Below, in pieces: positions 56,376 to 64,000 of a DNA stretch of 64,000 nucleotides. The number at the start of each line of letters is the position of its first letter. Within the stretch, counting starts at the first letter, position 1. Position numbers and translations under genes: made by a program. The notes beneath the pieces were generated by a model, which was not told where the DNA came from, searched no databases, and saw only the letters and a list, made by a program, of their open reading frames with translations. The stretch comes from Planctomycetota bacterium (GTDB lineage: Bacteria; Planctomycetota; UBA1135; GCA-002686595): contig JANQEJ010000038.1 of assembly GCA_028278425.1 (NCBI GenBank), positions 1 through 64,000 on the forward strand. Reading direction: 5' to 3'.

Positions 56376-59045
56376 ATGAACGACGTCCCCCAACCCCGCC
56401 GCGATTCTCCCTGGGAGCTCGCCGTCGGCCCGCCGCCCGAGCACTGGGACGACTGGGTCGAGCTCGACCCGACCGCGTGGCCGAACAAGGTCGAGCGCCA
56501 CTACCGCTGCATCCCGACGATCTGCTTCAACTGCGAGTCGGCCTGCGGGCTGCTCGGCTTCGTCGAGAAGGCGTCGGGCGAGATCGTCAAGTTCGAGGGC
56601 AACCCGGCGCACCCCGGCAGCCGCGGGCGCACCTGCGCGAAGGGCCCCGCGACGATCAACCAGGTCGACGACGCCGAGCGGATCCTGAAGCCGCTGCGCC
56701 GCACCGGCAGGCGCGGCGAGGGCAGGTTCGAGGAGGTGTCCTGGGACGAGGCCTTGAAGGACATCGGCGGCCGGATCGGCGCCGCGCTGCGCGAAGGCCG
56801 CCGGGACGAGCTGATGTACCACGTCGGCCGCCCCGGCGAGGACCACTTCGTGTTCCGCATGCTGCAAGCCTGGGGCGTCGACGGGCACAACAGCCACACC
56901 AACGTGTGCTCGGCCTCGGCGCGGCTCGGCTACGCGCTGTGGTGCGGCGCGGACCGCCCGTCGCCGGACTACTCCGAGACGAAGTTCATGCTGCTGCTCT
57001 CGGCGCACCTCGAGACGGGGCACTACTTCAACCCGCACGCGCAGCGCATCGTCGAGGCGGCGGAGCGCGGCGCGCGGCTGGCGGTGATCGACACGCGGCT
57101 CTCCAACACGGCCTCGCGCGCGGACCACTGGATCTCGACCTGGCCGGGCAGCGAGGCGGCGCTTCTTCTCGGCGTCGCGCACGAGCTCCTCAAGCGCCGC
57201 GCGATCGACGCGGAGTTCGTGCGGACGTGGACGAACTGGGAGGCGTCGCTCGAAGCGATGGAGCCCGGCGCCTCGCCCGACTTCGAGCGCTTCCTCCAGA
57301 AGCTCACCGACCGCTACGCGCGCTACACGCCAGACTTCGTCGCCGAGGAGTGCCGCTGCTCCCCGGACGCCGTGAAGATCCTCGCCGACGAGATCGAGGC
57401 GGCCGAGGGCAAGTTCGCCTCGCACCTGTGGCGCAACACCGCGAGCGGAAACCTCGGCGGCTGGCAGGTGGCGCGCGCGCTCGTCTTCCTGCACGCGCTG
57501 ACCGGCAGCTTCGGGCGCCCCGGCGGGCTCAACCCGAACTCGTGGGACAAGTTCGCGCCGAAGCCGACGGCAAACCCGCCGGCGCGGCACGGTTGGAACC
57601 AGCTCATCTGGCCGGACGACTGGCCGTTCGCGCACTACGAGATGAGCTTCCTGCTCCCCCACCTCCTGCGCGAGCAGGGGAAGCGCATCGACGTCTACTT
57701 CTCGCGCGTCTACAACCCGGTCTGGACGAACCCGGACGGCTGCTCGTGGATCGAGATGCTCGAGGACGAGGAGAAGATCGGCTGCCACGTCGCGCTCACG
57801 CCGATCTGGTCGGAGACCGCGCAGTGGGCCGACTACGTCCTGCCGATGGGCCTCGGCCCCGAGCGGCACGACGTCATGAGCCAGGAGACCCACGCCGGGA
57901 CCTGGATCGGGTTCCGCCAGCCGGTGCTGCGCGAGTTCCTGCGGAAGGAAGGGCGCGGCGGCGAGCGCACGCTCGGCTCGAACCCCGGCGAGGTCTGGGA
58001 GGAAGCCGAGTTCTGGGCGCACCTCGCCTTCGCGATCGATCCCGACGGCGACCTCGGCGTGCGCGAGTGGTACGCGTCGAAGGAGAACCCGGGCGAGCCG
58101 GTCTCGATGGACGAGTACTTCGCCGACATCTTCGAGAGCTCGGTGCCCGGGCTGCCGGAGACGGCCGCGAAGGAGGGGCTCACGCCGCTCGAGTTCATGC
58201 GCCGCTACGGCGCCTACGAGGTGCCGTACGCGGGCCAGGAGCGCTACGAGCGCGACGGCTTCAAGACGCCGAGCAAGAAGCTGGAGCTCTTCTCGCAGAC
58301 GCTCGCCGACTGGGATCGCCGGGACGACGCCTTCCCGGAGTACATCCGCTCCCACGTGCACTGGCGCGAGCTGGGCGAGGGCGAGATGACGCTCCTGCCG
58401 ACGTTCCGCCTGCCTACGCTGATCCACACGCGCTCGGGCAACGCGAAGTGGCTCCAGGAGATCTCCCACACGAACCCGCTGTGGCTGCACCCGCAGGACG
58501 CCGCGCGCCTCGGGCTCGCGACGGACGACCTCGCGCGCGTGACGACGCGGATCGGCTACTTCGTCGGCCGCGTCTGGGTGACCGAGGGGATTCACCCCGG
58601 CGTCGTGGCCTGCTCGCACCACGTCGGCCGCTGGCGGCTCTTCCGCGAGGTCGGCGGGCAGCGGCAGGCGTCTTCGCTCGTCGAGATCGAGCGCCGCGAC
58701 GGCACGTTCCGCTTCCGCCGGAAGGAGCCCGTCGGGCCGTACCCGAGCGCGGATCCCGACTCCGAGCGCGTCTGGTGGAAGGAGGTCGGCGTCAACCAGA
58801 ACCTGACCTTCCCCGTGCAGCCGGATCCGGCGAGCGGGATGCACTGCTGGCACCAGAGGGTCACGGTGAGCAAGGCGGAGGCCGACGACCGCTACGGCGA
58901 CGTCTTCGTCGACACGAAGAAGTCCGCGGAGGTGTACGCGGAGTGGAAGGCGCTGACGAAGCCCGGTCCGGGTCCGGGCGGCGTGCGCCGGCCGCTCTGG
59001 TTGAACCGGCCGCTGCGGCCGAGCGACGAGGCGTACCGGCCGTAG
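56376..59045 (+). CDS. SoeA-like molybdopterin oxidoreductase (probable sulfite dehydrogenase)
   Basis: An 889-residue DMSO-reductase-family enzyme. [4Fe-4S] ligands are C50, C53, C57 and C87 ('CFNCESACG...RTCAKG'), and a likely molybdenum ligand is the Cys in 'HTNVCSASARLG' (about residue 175). No Tat leader is present, so it works in the cytoplasm, as SoeA of sulfite:quinone oxidoreductase does; most PsrA/PhsA/TtrA relatives have a Tat leader. The adjacent fused SoeBC and cysteine dioxygenase fit sulfite as substrate. Assignment to sulfite rather than another oxyanion needs phylogeny. Confidence 0.78.
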   Translation: MNDVPQPRRDSPWELAVGPPPEHWDDWVELDPTAWPNKVERHYRCIPTICFNCESACGLLGFVEKASGEIVKFEGNPAHPGSRGRTCAKGPATINQVDDAERILKPLRRTGRRGEGRFEEVSWDEALKDIGGRIGAALREGRRDELMYHVGRPGEDHFVFRMLQAWGVDGHNSHTNVCSASARLGYALWCGADRPSPDYSETKFMLLLSAHLETGHYFNPHAQRIVEAAERGARLAVIDTRLSNTASRADHWISTWPGSEAALLLGVAHELLKRRAIDAEFVRTWTNWEASLEAMEPGASPDFERFLQKLTDRYARYTPDFVAEECRCSPDAVKILADEIEAAEGKFASHLWRNTASGNLGGWQVARALVFLHALTGSFGRPGGLNPNSWDKFAPKPTANPPARHGWNQLIWPDDWPFAHYEMSFLLPHLLREQGKRIDVYFSRVYNPVWTNPDGCSWIEMLEDEEKIGCHVALTPIWSETAQWADYVLPMGLGPERHDVMSQETHAGTWIGFRQPVLREFLRKEGRGGERTLGSNPGEVWEEAEFWAHLAFAIDPDGDLGVREWYASKENPGEPVSMDEYFADIFESSVPGLPETAAKEGLTPLEFMRRYGAYEVPYAGQERYERDGFKTPSKKLELFSQTLADWDRRDDAFPEYIRSHVHWRELGEGEMTLLPTFRLPTLIHTRSGNAKWLQEISHTNPLWLHPQDAARLGLATDDLARVTTRIGYFVGRVWVTEGIHPGVVACSHHVGRWRLFREVGGQRQASSLVEIERRDGTFRFRRKEPVGPYPSADPDSERVWWKEVGVNQNLTFPVQPDPASGMHCWHQRVTVSKAEADDRYGDVFVDTKKSAEVYAEWKALTKPGPGPGGVRRPLWLNRPLRPSDEAYRP

Positions 59046-59052
59046 CCCGCGC

Positions 59053-59430
59053 CTACTCGTCGATCCGGATTCCGCCGCGCGCGGTGGCGAACAGGACGCA
59101 CGGTCCACCCTCGAGCGCCACCGGCGCGTGCGAGCTCCCCGCTTCGTAGCGCACGTACTCGCCCTCGCGGTACTCGCCCAGCTCGTCCGCGTAGCCGCCG
59201 GAGAGGACGAGCACCTCCTCGACGTCGACGTGCGTGTGTCGCGGATAGCCGCACCCCGCGTCCATGCGGATCAGGACGGCGCTGCCGGCCGGCTCGCCCG
59301 CGGCGCGCGGACCCGAGCTTCCCTCGAGATAGAGCGGAATCCAGCCCACCCCCGCGACCTGCGTCTCGCGCCACTCGAGCCGCGCCGCATCGACGCCGGG
59401 GCGCAGCCCGGGAACGCGCAACGTGTGCAT
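59053..59430 (-). CDS. Cupin domain protein (ChrR-like)
   Basis: A 125-residue single cupin from the ATG at 59430. The metal site is seen as 'CGYPRHTHVDVEEVLVLSGGYADELGEYREGEYVRYEAGSSHAPVA' with His, His, Glu and a later His. This resembles the ChrR-type cupin of anti-sigma factors or small dioxygenase-like proteins, without the zinc-finger ASD domain. It converges on the soeA gene, eight bases apart. Function unknown. Confidence 0.8.
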   Translation of the reverse strand: MHTLRVPGLRPGVDAARLEWRETQVAGVGWIPLYLEGSSGPRAAGEPAGSAVLIRMDAGCGYPRHTHVDVEEVLVLSGGYADELGEYREGEYVRYEAGSSHAPVALEGGPCVLFATARGGIRIDE

Positions 59431-59513
59431 GGGAGCGATGGTAGCCGCGGCCCCGCGGAACCGGAAAAAAAGGCCCAAGCCCGGTGCCTCGCGGCCCGAT
59501 ACAGACCCGCGGC

Positions 59514-60611
59514 ATGGATGCCCCGCGCGACACGGACGCCCTCGTCCGCCTGATCGAGATCCTGATCGACGGCGCCGACAGTGCGGTTCGCGCGCGGGTC
59601 CTCGTCGAGACGTGCCTCGCCGCGGGAGTCGCCGAGGCGGCCGCGATCTGGCGGTTCGGGCGCGACCGCCGGTGGCACGCCGCGATCACGCGTGGGCCGG
59701 AAGCCCTTCTGCCGAGCGGCGAACAGGTCGAAGCCTGCGCCAACGGCGAGCTGCCCTCCGCGCTTCCGCCCCGGCGGCGCATTCTCCTGCCGGGCTTCGA
59801 CCTCGCGCTCGCCCTGGGCGGCGTGACCGAGGACGACGAGGCGCTCGACCCCATCGAAGGACTGCTGCTCGTCTACGGAGCGGTCGAGTCCGGAGCCGCG
59901 GCCGATCTCGTCGACTTCGCCGCGCCGCCGCTTCCGGTCGAGGACAACTCGCTACTCGCGCACGATTTCCGCAACCTCCTGACCGGGATCCGTTCCGGCC
60001 TCGACGTGCTGCGGACCTCGTTCGACGAGCTGCCCGAAGCGGAGGTGCGCCGCTTCGATCAGAACGTCGAGCGAAGCTGCCGCCGCGCCGCCGAGCTCTT
60101 CGTCGAAGCGATAGGATCCAGGCCGCTGTCCTCCGACCGCGCGGTCATCGCGCTGCGCGACGCGGCTCTTTCGGAACGGCCGGCATTCGACCGGGCCGGC
60201 ATCGCGTTCGAGCTCTTCGTCGATCACGACGCGGACGCGGTCCCGGTGGCGATCGGCGCGGCCGACGCGGACCGCATCGCGCGCAACCTGCTCGTCAACG
60301 CGCGCGAGGCCACCGCGACGCGCGGAACGCTGGTGCGCTTCGAGTGCCGGCCGAGCCGAGGTCCGCTCGAGGGGATCGTGCTCCTCGTGGAGGACGACGG
60401 GCCGGGCTTTCCGCCGTCGCTCGTCGGGCGCGCGCACGAGCCCGGCGTCAGCACGAAGCCGGGGGCCGAACGGGGGAACGGGCTCGCCGCCGTGCGGGAG
60501 CGCGTCGACGCCGCCGGGGGAATCCTCCGGGTTCGGAACCGCCTGACCGGCGGCGCGCGTGTCGAGGTTTGGCTCCCCGCCGCCCGCCCGGCGCGCGGTT
60601 TTGCCGCCTAG
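59514..60611 (+). CDS. Sensor histidine kinase (soluble)
   Basis: A 365-residue protein. Residues 1-140 look like a GAF-type sensor domain without membrane segments. H150 in 'LLAHDFRNLLTGIRSGLDVL' is the phospho-accepting histidine (HDFRN box). The ATPase domain has 'RNLLVNAREAT' (N box), 'VEDDGPGFP' (G1) and 'STKPGAERGNGLAAVRERVDAAGG' (F/G2). No response regulator is adjacent, so the partner lies elsewhere. Cytoplasmic signal input is expected. Confidence 0.85.
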   Translation: MDAPRDTDALVRLIEILIDGADSAVRARVLVETCLAAGVAEAAAIWRFGRDRRWHAAITRGPEALLPSGEQVEACANGELPSALPPRRRILLPGFDLALALGGVTEDDEALDPIEGLLLVYGAVESGAAADLVDFAAPPLPVEDNSLLAHDFRNLLTGIRSGLDVLRTSFDELPEAEVRRFDQNVERSCRRAAELFVEAIGSRPLSSDRAVIALRDAALSERPAFDRAGIAFELFVDHDADAVPVAIGAADADRIARNLLVNAREATATRGTLVRFECRPSRGPLEGIVLLVEDDGPGFPPSLVGRAHEPGVSTKPGAERGNGLAAVRERVDAAGGILRVRNRLTGGARVEVWLPAARPARGFAA

Positions 60612-60743
60612 GGATTCCCCAGGGCGAGTTTCTTATCCCTTCCCCCGGTAGTCACAAGCTAACGCGATCGTGAGAATGCCGCTTTACGGCCCCGAAACGC
60701 GCGTTCCAAACCGCGAGAAAATGCCGCAAATCCGCGGAAGGGG

Positions 60744-60771
60744 TTGCTCCCAAGGGGGGTTGGGCTAAGAT
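60744..60771 (+). promoter_or_regulatory. Putative sigma-70 promoter for the structured RNA
   Basis: TTGCTC (60744-60749) and TAAGAT (60766-60771) with a 16-base spacer, just upstream of a UUCG-capped hairpin (TGAAGGGG-TTCG-CCCCTTCA, 60779-60798) and the tandem RNA units. Confidence 0.35.
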
Positions 60772-60800
60772 TCGCCAGTGAAGGGGTTCGCCCCTTCATC

Positions 60801-60920
60801 GAGAATCTGTCGGGAGGCGCTCGCGCTTTGCGAGCAGTGCGAGTGCCCGGGAAGCCTGACAGATCCTCCTCTCTCCCTCGGGCCGGTGATGGGCAAGGAT
60901 CACCGGCCCCCTTACTATCT
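60801..60920 (+). ncRNA. Structured RNA candidate, copy 1, ending in a terminator-like hairpin
   Basis: Predicted outer stem ATCTGTC (60805-60811) with GACAGAT (60858-60864), inner stem GGCGCTCGCGC (60816-60826) with GTGCGAGTGCC (60837-60847) closed by a TTTGCGAGC-type loop, a pyrimidine run CCTCCTCTCTCCCTC, then an 11-bp hairpin (GGGCCGGTGAT/ATCACCGGCCC, 60880-60909). No open frame is credible. Confidence 0.5.
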
Positions 60921-60924
60921 AGGG

Positions 60925-61042
60925 CGAGAGTCGTCGGGTGGCGACGCGCGTTTGCGAGCCGCGCGTTGCCGGCAAGCGCCCGACCGACCCTCCTTTCTCC
61001 CTCGGGCCGGTGATGGGCAAGTCACCGGCCCACTTTCTATTT
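60925..61042 (+). ncRNA. Structured RNA candidate, copy 2, ending in a T-rich terminator
   Basis: This is a tandem duplicate of the previous unit. It keeps the layout and the loop TTTGCGAGC and pyrimidine run, but the stem bases change in pairs (GGCGACGCGCG with CGCGCGTTGCC). It ends in a 10-bp hairpin (GGGCCGGTGA/TCACCGGCCC, 61004-61031) and ACTTTCTATTT. Both neighbouring genes end facing this region, so it is not the leader of either. Confidence 0.5.
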
Positions 61043-61066
61043 GCGGCGCGCCTGGCCGCGAAAGCG

Positions 61067-62557
61067 TCAGGGAGTGATCTGCACGAACGCCAGGCTTCCG
61101 TCCGCCGTCGGCGTGATCGAGAGGTTGCCGGTCGCGGGGTCGTAGCTCGACGCGACCGGCGCTCCGCCGTTCACCGCGATCGAGCTCGGCGCGGCGGGAT
61201 AGCCCTTGAGCACGTAGGTCATCTGCGCGCCGTCGTCCGCCTCGCAGAAGAAGCTCACGAGGAAAGCCGGGTCGATCCCCATCAGTCCGAGATCGAAGCC
61301 GATGTCGGTGACGTCGACGCTCTGGTTCACGGTGAACGTGTTGGACGGCGCGTCGACGCTGACGTTGTAGCGCGCCACCTTGTCCGTCCTGCCGGCGATC
61401 ATCTCGGTGTAGAGGTAGTTGCCCGGCCGGTCCGCGAAGATCTCGCTCGCGGTCGGCAGCGGGCCGAGCGAGAACTGGCCGACGTAGTTGAACGCGTCCG
61501 CGAAGTCGATGGTCGCGAGATTGTGCTCCGGCGTCTTCGTCGTGACGACGTCGCTCGTGCAGGTGAAGCCCTTGGCCAAGAGCTCGTCGTCCAGCACGAC
61601 GTTCCACGGCAGGATCTTCTGCGGATCGTTGCTGTTCCGGTGCAGATAGAACGGCGTGTGGAAGACGCCGTCGAGCTGGAAGAAGTCCTCCAGGAAGTCG
61701 TCACCGGCCGCGTTGAAGCGCGTGGGGTTGACCCGGTCGTAGTTGAACGGCGCCGCCGCCGGGCTGCCGCCGAACACCTCGCTTGTCTCGAAGATCTGCT
61801 GGGTCGCGACGTTCGCCGTCTCGTAGTCGCGCACGACGTCCACGGTGCCGGTGTGGTGAACGACGCCGGCGATCCGGAGCGCGTAGGGATCCTGGTGGCG
61901 GAAGGCGAAGCTCATGGCGCTGAGCCCGCCCATCGAGAACCCGAACGTGTAGATCCGGTCCGGGTTGATCTCGAAGATCCAGTAGACCAGCGCCAGGACC
62001 TGCTCGAGGGCGCGCTGCGAGGGCTCGTTGCCGAAGTGGACCTGGTTCAGCCCGCGCGGCGCGAGGAGCATCCAGCCGTTCGCCTGGCAGAGCTCCCACA
62101 ACCCCTGGGCCTGCGGCCCGAAGATCTGGTTCTCGCTGACGTTGAACGAGTGGAAGCCGATGACGAGCGCGCGGTCGGAGATCGATGCCGGCGGCACCGC
62201 CGGGAACTGCAGGATGAAGCTCTCCGCGTTCGTCGGGTTGCCGGAGTAGGGCGGGTACACCGTGACCTGCACCGTCGGATCCGTCGTCGGCGCGAGCGGG
62301 TACCACCGCCACTGCAGGAGCGGGGGCCAGTAGAACCAGCCGCCGTCCGATCCGAGCTCGTAGTCGACCACCTGCCCCGGCCGCTCGTCCGGGTCGAAGG
62401 GGCGCGCCGGCACGACCTTGGACGGCCGCAGCTCGCGGATCACCCGGCGGAGCTCCTCCTCGCTCTGGTCGGTCTGCGCGGACACCGCCCCCGCCAGCGC
62501 CAGACTGGCATAGACCGCTACCACGCTGCAGAAGGGCTTCAGAGGGGCTTTTCTCAT
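61067..62557 (-). CDS. Secreted alpha/beta-hydrolase (PHB depolymerase/esterase-like)
   Basis: A 496-residue exported protein with signal peptide (FCSVVAVYASLALAGAVSA). The hydrolase core begins near residue 130 ('RALVIGFHSFNVSE'). The nucleophile elbow is 'TFGFSMGGLSAMS' and a later His lies in 'HHTGTVD'. This resembles LpqC/poly(3-hydroxybutyrate)-depolymerase-type esterases. The C-terminal 120 residues ('ARYNVSVDAPSNTFTVNQSVDV...') are a beta-sandwich binding module. An LacI-like palindrome lies 94 bases upstream. The substrate, a polyester or acetylated sugar polymer, is not readable from sequence. Confidence 0.78.
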   Translation of the reverse strand: MRKAPLKPFCSVVAVYASLALAGAVSAQTDQSEEELRRVIRELRPSKVVPARPFDPDERPGQVVDYELGSDGGWFYWPPLLQWRWYPLAPTTDPTVQVTVYPPYSGNPTNAESFILQFPAVPPASISDRALVIGFHSFNVSENQIFGPQAQGLWELCQANGWMLLAPRGLNQVHFGNEPSQRALEQVLALVYWIFEINPDRIYTFGFSMGGLSAMSFAFRHQDPYALRIAGVVHHTGTVDVVRDYETANVATQQIFETSEVFGGSPAAAPFNYDRVNPTRFNAAGDDFLEDFFQLDGVFHTPFYLHRNSNDPQKILPWNVVLDDELLAKGFTCTSDVVTTKTPEHNLATIDFADAFNYVGQFSLGPLPTASEIFADRPGNYLYTEMIAGRTDKVARYNVSVDAPSNTFTVNQSVDVTDIGFDLGLMGIDPAFLVSFFCEADDGAQMTYVLKGYPAAPSSIAVNGGAPVASSYDPATGNLSITPTADGSLAFVQITP

Positions 62558-62650
62558 AGGCGGACCGCGGAGCGGTAGGGCCCAGGACGGACCAGTTTAC
62601 CCCGCTCCCGGAGGGCGGGTCGGCCGAATCGCGCCCCCGGGCGGTCCGAC

Positions 62651-62664
62651 GGAAAGCGCTTTCC
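62651..62664. promoter_or_regulatory. Perfect LacI/cre-like palindrome
   Basis: GGAAAGCGCTTTCC is a perfect 14-bp palindrome upstream of the esterase gene. It matches the core of LacI/CcpA-type operators and resembles the site at 5135-5148. Confidence 0.35.
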
Positions 62665-62695
62665 TAGACGGACTTAGGTGGCCCTGGGGTTCCCC

Positions 62696-62862
62696 TAGGA
62701 GCCTGTCCGAGTCTTCGCCGTGCCCGCACGCCCGCATCTCTCGCGGCGGATCAAGGAGCGACGACGACCGCGTGTCGACTGCGATACGCCAAGGAGGAGC
62801 GACGCAGAGCTGCGTTCGAGAGGGCGCCGTGCGGGTGCGGCGAAGACTCGGACAGTCTCCTA
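62696..62862. mobile_element. MITE-like element with 35-bp terminal inverted repeats
   Basis: The ends 62696-62730 and 62828-62862 are inverted repeats matching at 32 of 35 positions (TAGGAGCCTGTCCGAGTCTT...). TA occurs at both outer edges, consistent with the TA target duplication of IS630/Tc1-type elements. About 97 bases lie between, without a transposase, so it would be a non-autonomous element. Confidence 0.75.
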
Positions 62863-64000
62863 AGGCTTGGGTTTCAGGCGGACGGTCTTCGTCTGCTTCT
62901 CCTCGGCGCGCACCTCGAGGAGCTCCGAGTGGGGGTGATACCCGTTGCGCGCGACCTTGAGCCGCCAGCGGCCGCGCGGCGCCGCGTTGCTGCGGTAGAC
63001 GCCCTTTCCCACCGCGGTGAGCTTGTGGCTGCGCGCGCCCTCCGGTCCGCCGACCACCTTCGAGAGCGGGCGCAACAGCACCTTCGCGCGCTCGACCGGC
63101 CGGTTCTTCGGGTCGCGCAGCTTGACGGTGAACCGCGTTCCCGGTTGGAGCTCGATCGCGCCGAGGTCGTACACCTCGCCCGGCTGCACGTCGAACGGTC
63201 CGCGGCGGACGGGGACGTAGCCGTCCGCGACGAGCCGCACGCGCACCGTGCCCGGCTCGACGCCGCTCGCCTCGAACTCGCCGCCCTCCGTCTGCACCGC
63301 CGCGCCGCGCAGGCCCTGCATGCGCAGGTCGACCAGCTCGCCGCCGTCCGCCGTGTGCACGACGCCGGTGACGCCCGCGAGCTCGACGCGCGGAACGCGG
63401 CGCACCACGACGGTGAGCTCTTCGTCGCCCGGAACGCGGAGGCGGCGCGGGCGCGCCTCGACGAGCTCCCAGTCGTTGCCGCGCAGCGAGGGGATCCAGT
63501 GCCCCGCCGCGACGGGGTCGAAGCGGACGCGCCCGTAGGAGTTGGCCGCGTCGGCGTGGCGCATCCCCTTTCCGCCGGCCGCCTCGAGCGCGAGCGCCTC
63601 CGGGCTGCCCTCTTCGATCGTGAGCCGCACCGTCACGCCGCTCACGGCGAACCCGTCGACGTCGACCACGGCGCCCGCGACCGCGTACGCGCGCCGGATC
63701 CGGAGCGTGAGGTCGTGCACATCTTGATCGCCGGCGTGGACGCGCACGCGCGCGTCGCGATGACCCGGCGCGCGCGCCTGCACGTCGAGGGCCGCGCTCG
63801 GAACCGCCTCGAGCTCGAAGAACCCCTCCGGGTCGCAGGCCACCCTGGCGTAGCCCGTGGCCGCGCGGTTCAGGATCGCCGAGAGCTTCACCTCCGCTCC
63901 AGCGGCGGGAAGGCCGTCGTCGCAGAGCACGCGGCCGCGGATGGAGCGCCCCGCGGCGAGCGTGACGCGCACGTCGTGCGCCTCTTCTCCGGCGGCGAGC
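62860..64000 (-). CDS. Carboxypeptidase regulatory-like domain protein (partial, runs off window)
   Basis: The C-terminal 379 codons of a protein that continues past position 64000. It consists of repeated beta-sandwich units: 'RSIRGRVLCDDGLPAAGAEVKL', 'YAVAGAVVDVDGFAVSGVTVRL', 'AGVTGVVHTADGGELVDLRM', 'RFTVKLRDPKNRPVERAKVLL'. These are the same domain type as the protein at 6972-9635. It ends in a basic 'KTKTVRLKPKP' tail. The TAG stop consists of the TA target site and first base of the MITE, so insertion may have replaced the original 3' end. Probably envelope-associated. Confidence 0.75.
   Translation of the reverse strand, partial: LAAGEEAHDVRVTLAAGRSIRGRVLCDDGLPAAGAEVKLSAILNRAATGYARVACDPEGFFELEAVPSAALDVQARAPGHRDARVRVHAGDQDVHDLTLRIRRAYAVAGAVVDVDGFAVSGVTVRLTIEEGSPEALALEAAGGKGMRHADAANSYGRVRFDPVAAGHWIPSLRGNDWELVEARPRRLRVPGDEELTVVVRRVPRVELAGVTGVVHTADGGELVDLRMQGLRGAAVQTEGGEFEASGVEPGTVRVRLVADGYVPVRRGPFDVQPGEVYDLGAIELQPGTRFTVKLRDPKNRPVERAKVLLRPLSKVVGGPEGARSHKLTAVGKGVYRSNAAPRGRWRLKVARNGYHPHSELLEVRAEEKQTKTVRLKPKP

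Overview
This window is very GC-rich DNA (about 70% by eye) with short intergenic gaps and many overlapping stop/start codons. It looks chromosomal and comes from an uncultured-type bacterium. Several features point to the Planctomycetota, probably a lineage far from the well-studied genera: secreted proteins sharing a Gly/Cys-rich domain of the 'LPIP..Y.Q' type, an ECF-sigma plus CHAT-protease operon, a VCBS/FG-GAP protein, DnaJ/CbpM, and respiratory modules with many haems and iron-sulfur clusters. The phylum is inferred; no rRNA or other marker gene lies in the window.

Layout. (1) 1-5001, minus strand: an overlapping operon for lipoate-dependent sulfur chemistry. It encodes a GcvH-like lipoyl carrier, a lipoate-protein ligase, two radical-SAM proteins resembling the two-part lipoyl synthase LipS1/LipS2, a third radical-SAM protein, TusA and a second ligase-like gene cut by the window edge. 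(2) 5135-12425, plus strand: a sigma-like regulator, unknown proteins, a cyclophilin-parvulin fusion lipoprotein, MddA-type methanethiol methyltransferase and a YjbR protein. (3) 12426-13142: two 151-bp arms of a large inverted repeat. (4) 13143-25230: secreted protein, cold-shock-like protein, Tag glycosylase, a nucleotidyltransferase plus CDP-glycerol transferase pair, subtilase, a kinase with two degenerate ABC exporters, and a porin. (5) 25258-35467: secreted propeller and beta-helix proteins, the sigma/CHAT operon, and DnaJ/CbpM.

(6) 35573-44276, minus strand: a nine-gene respiratory operon. It joins periplasmic nitrate reductase (napA, napD, an internally duplicated NapB and a NapF/G ferredoxin) to an octahaem HAO-family cytochrome, an NrfD-type quinol module and a tetrahaem cytochrome. 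Together these could carry nitrate through nitrite toward ammonium. (7) 44515-50095: DNA methyltransferase, free methionine sulfoxide reductase, a large secreted protein and a cation/proton antiporter. (8) About 50112-52596: a small, lower-GC genomic island next to the 3' end of a tRNA-Met(CAT). It has a decayed copy of the tRNA end at its far border, a broken integrase and a serine-dehydrogenase-type proteinase gene.

(9) 53039-59045: a VCBS/FG-GAP secreted protein whose frame is interrupted by one TGA followed by a SECIS-like hairpin (a candidate new selenoprotein), then cysteine dioxygenase divergent from a SoeABC-like sulfite dehydrogenase in which SoeB and SoeC are fused. (10) 59053-64000: cupin, histidine kinase, a tandemly duplicated structured-RNA locus, an esterase, a 160-bp MITE-like element and a partial secreted protein.

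Sulfur links several regions: the lipoyl-carrier/TusA operon and cysteine dioxygenase would feed sulfite to the SoeABC-like enzyme, and MddA would methylate methanethiol. The observations most worth following up are the in-frame TGA gene, the Nap plus octahaem operon, and the tandem RNA.
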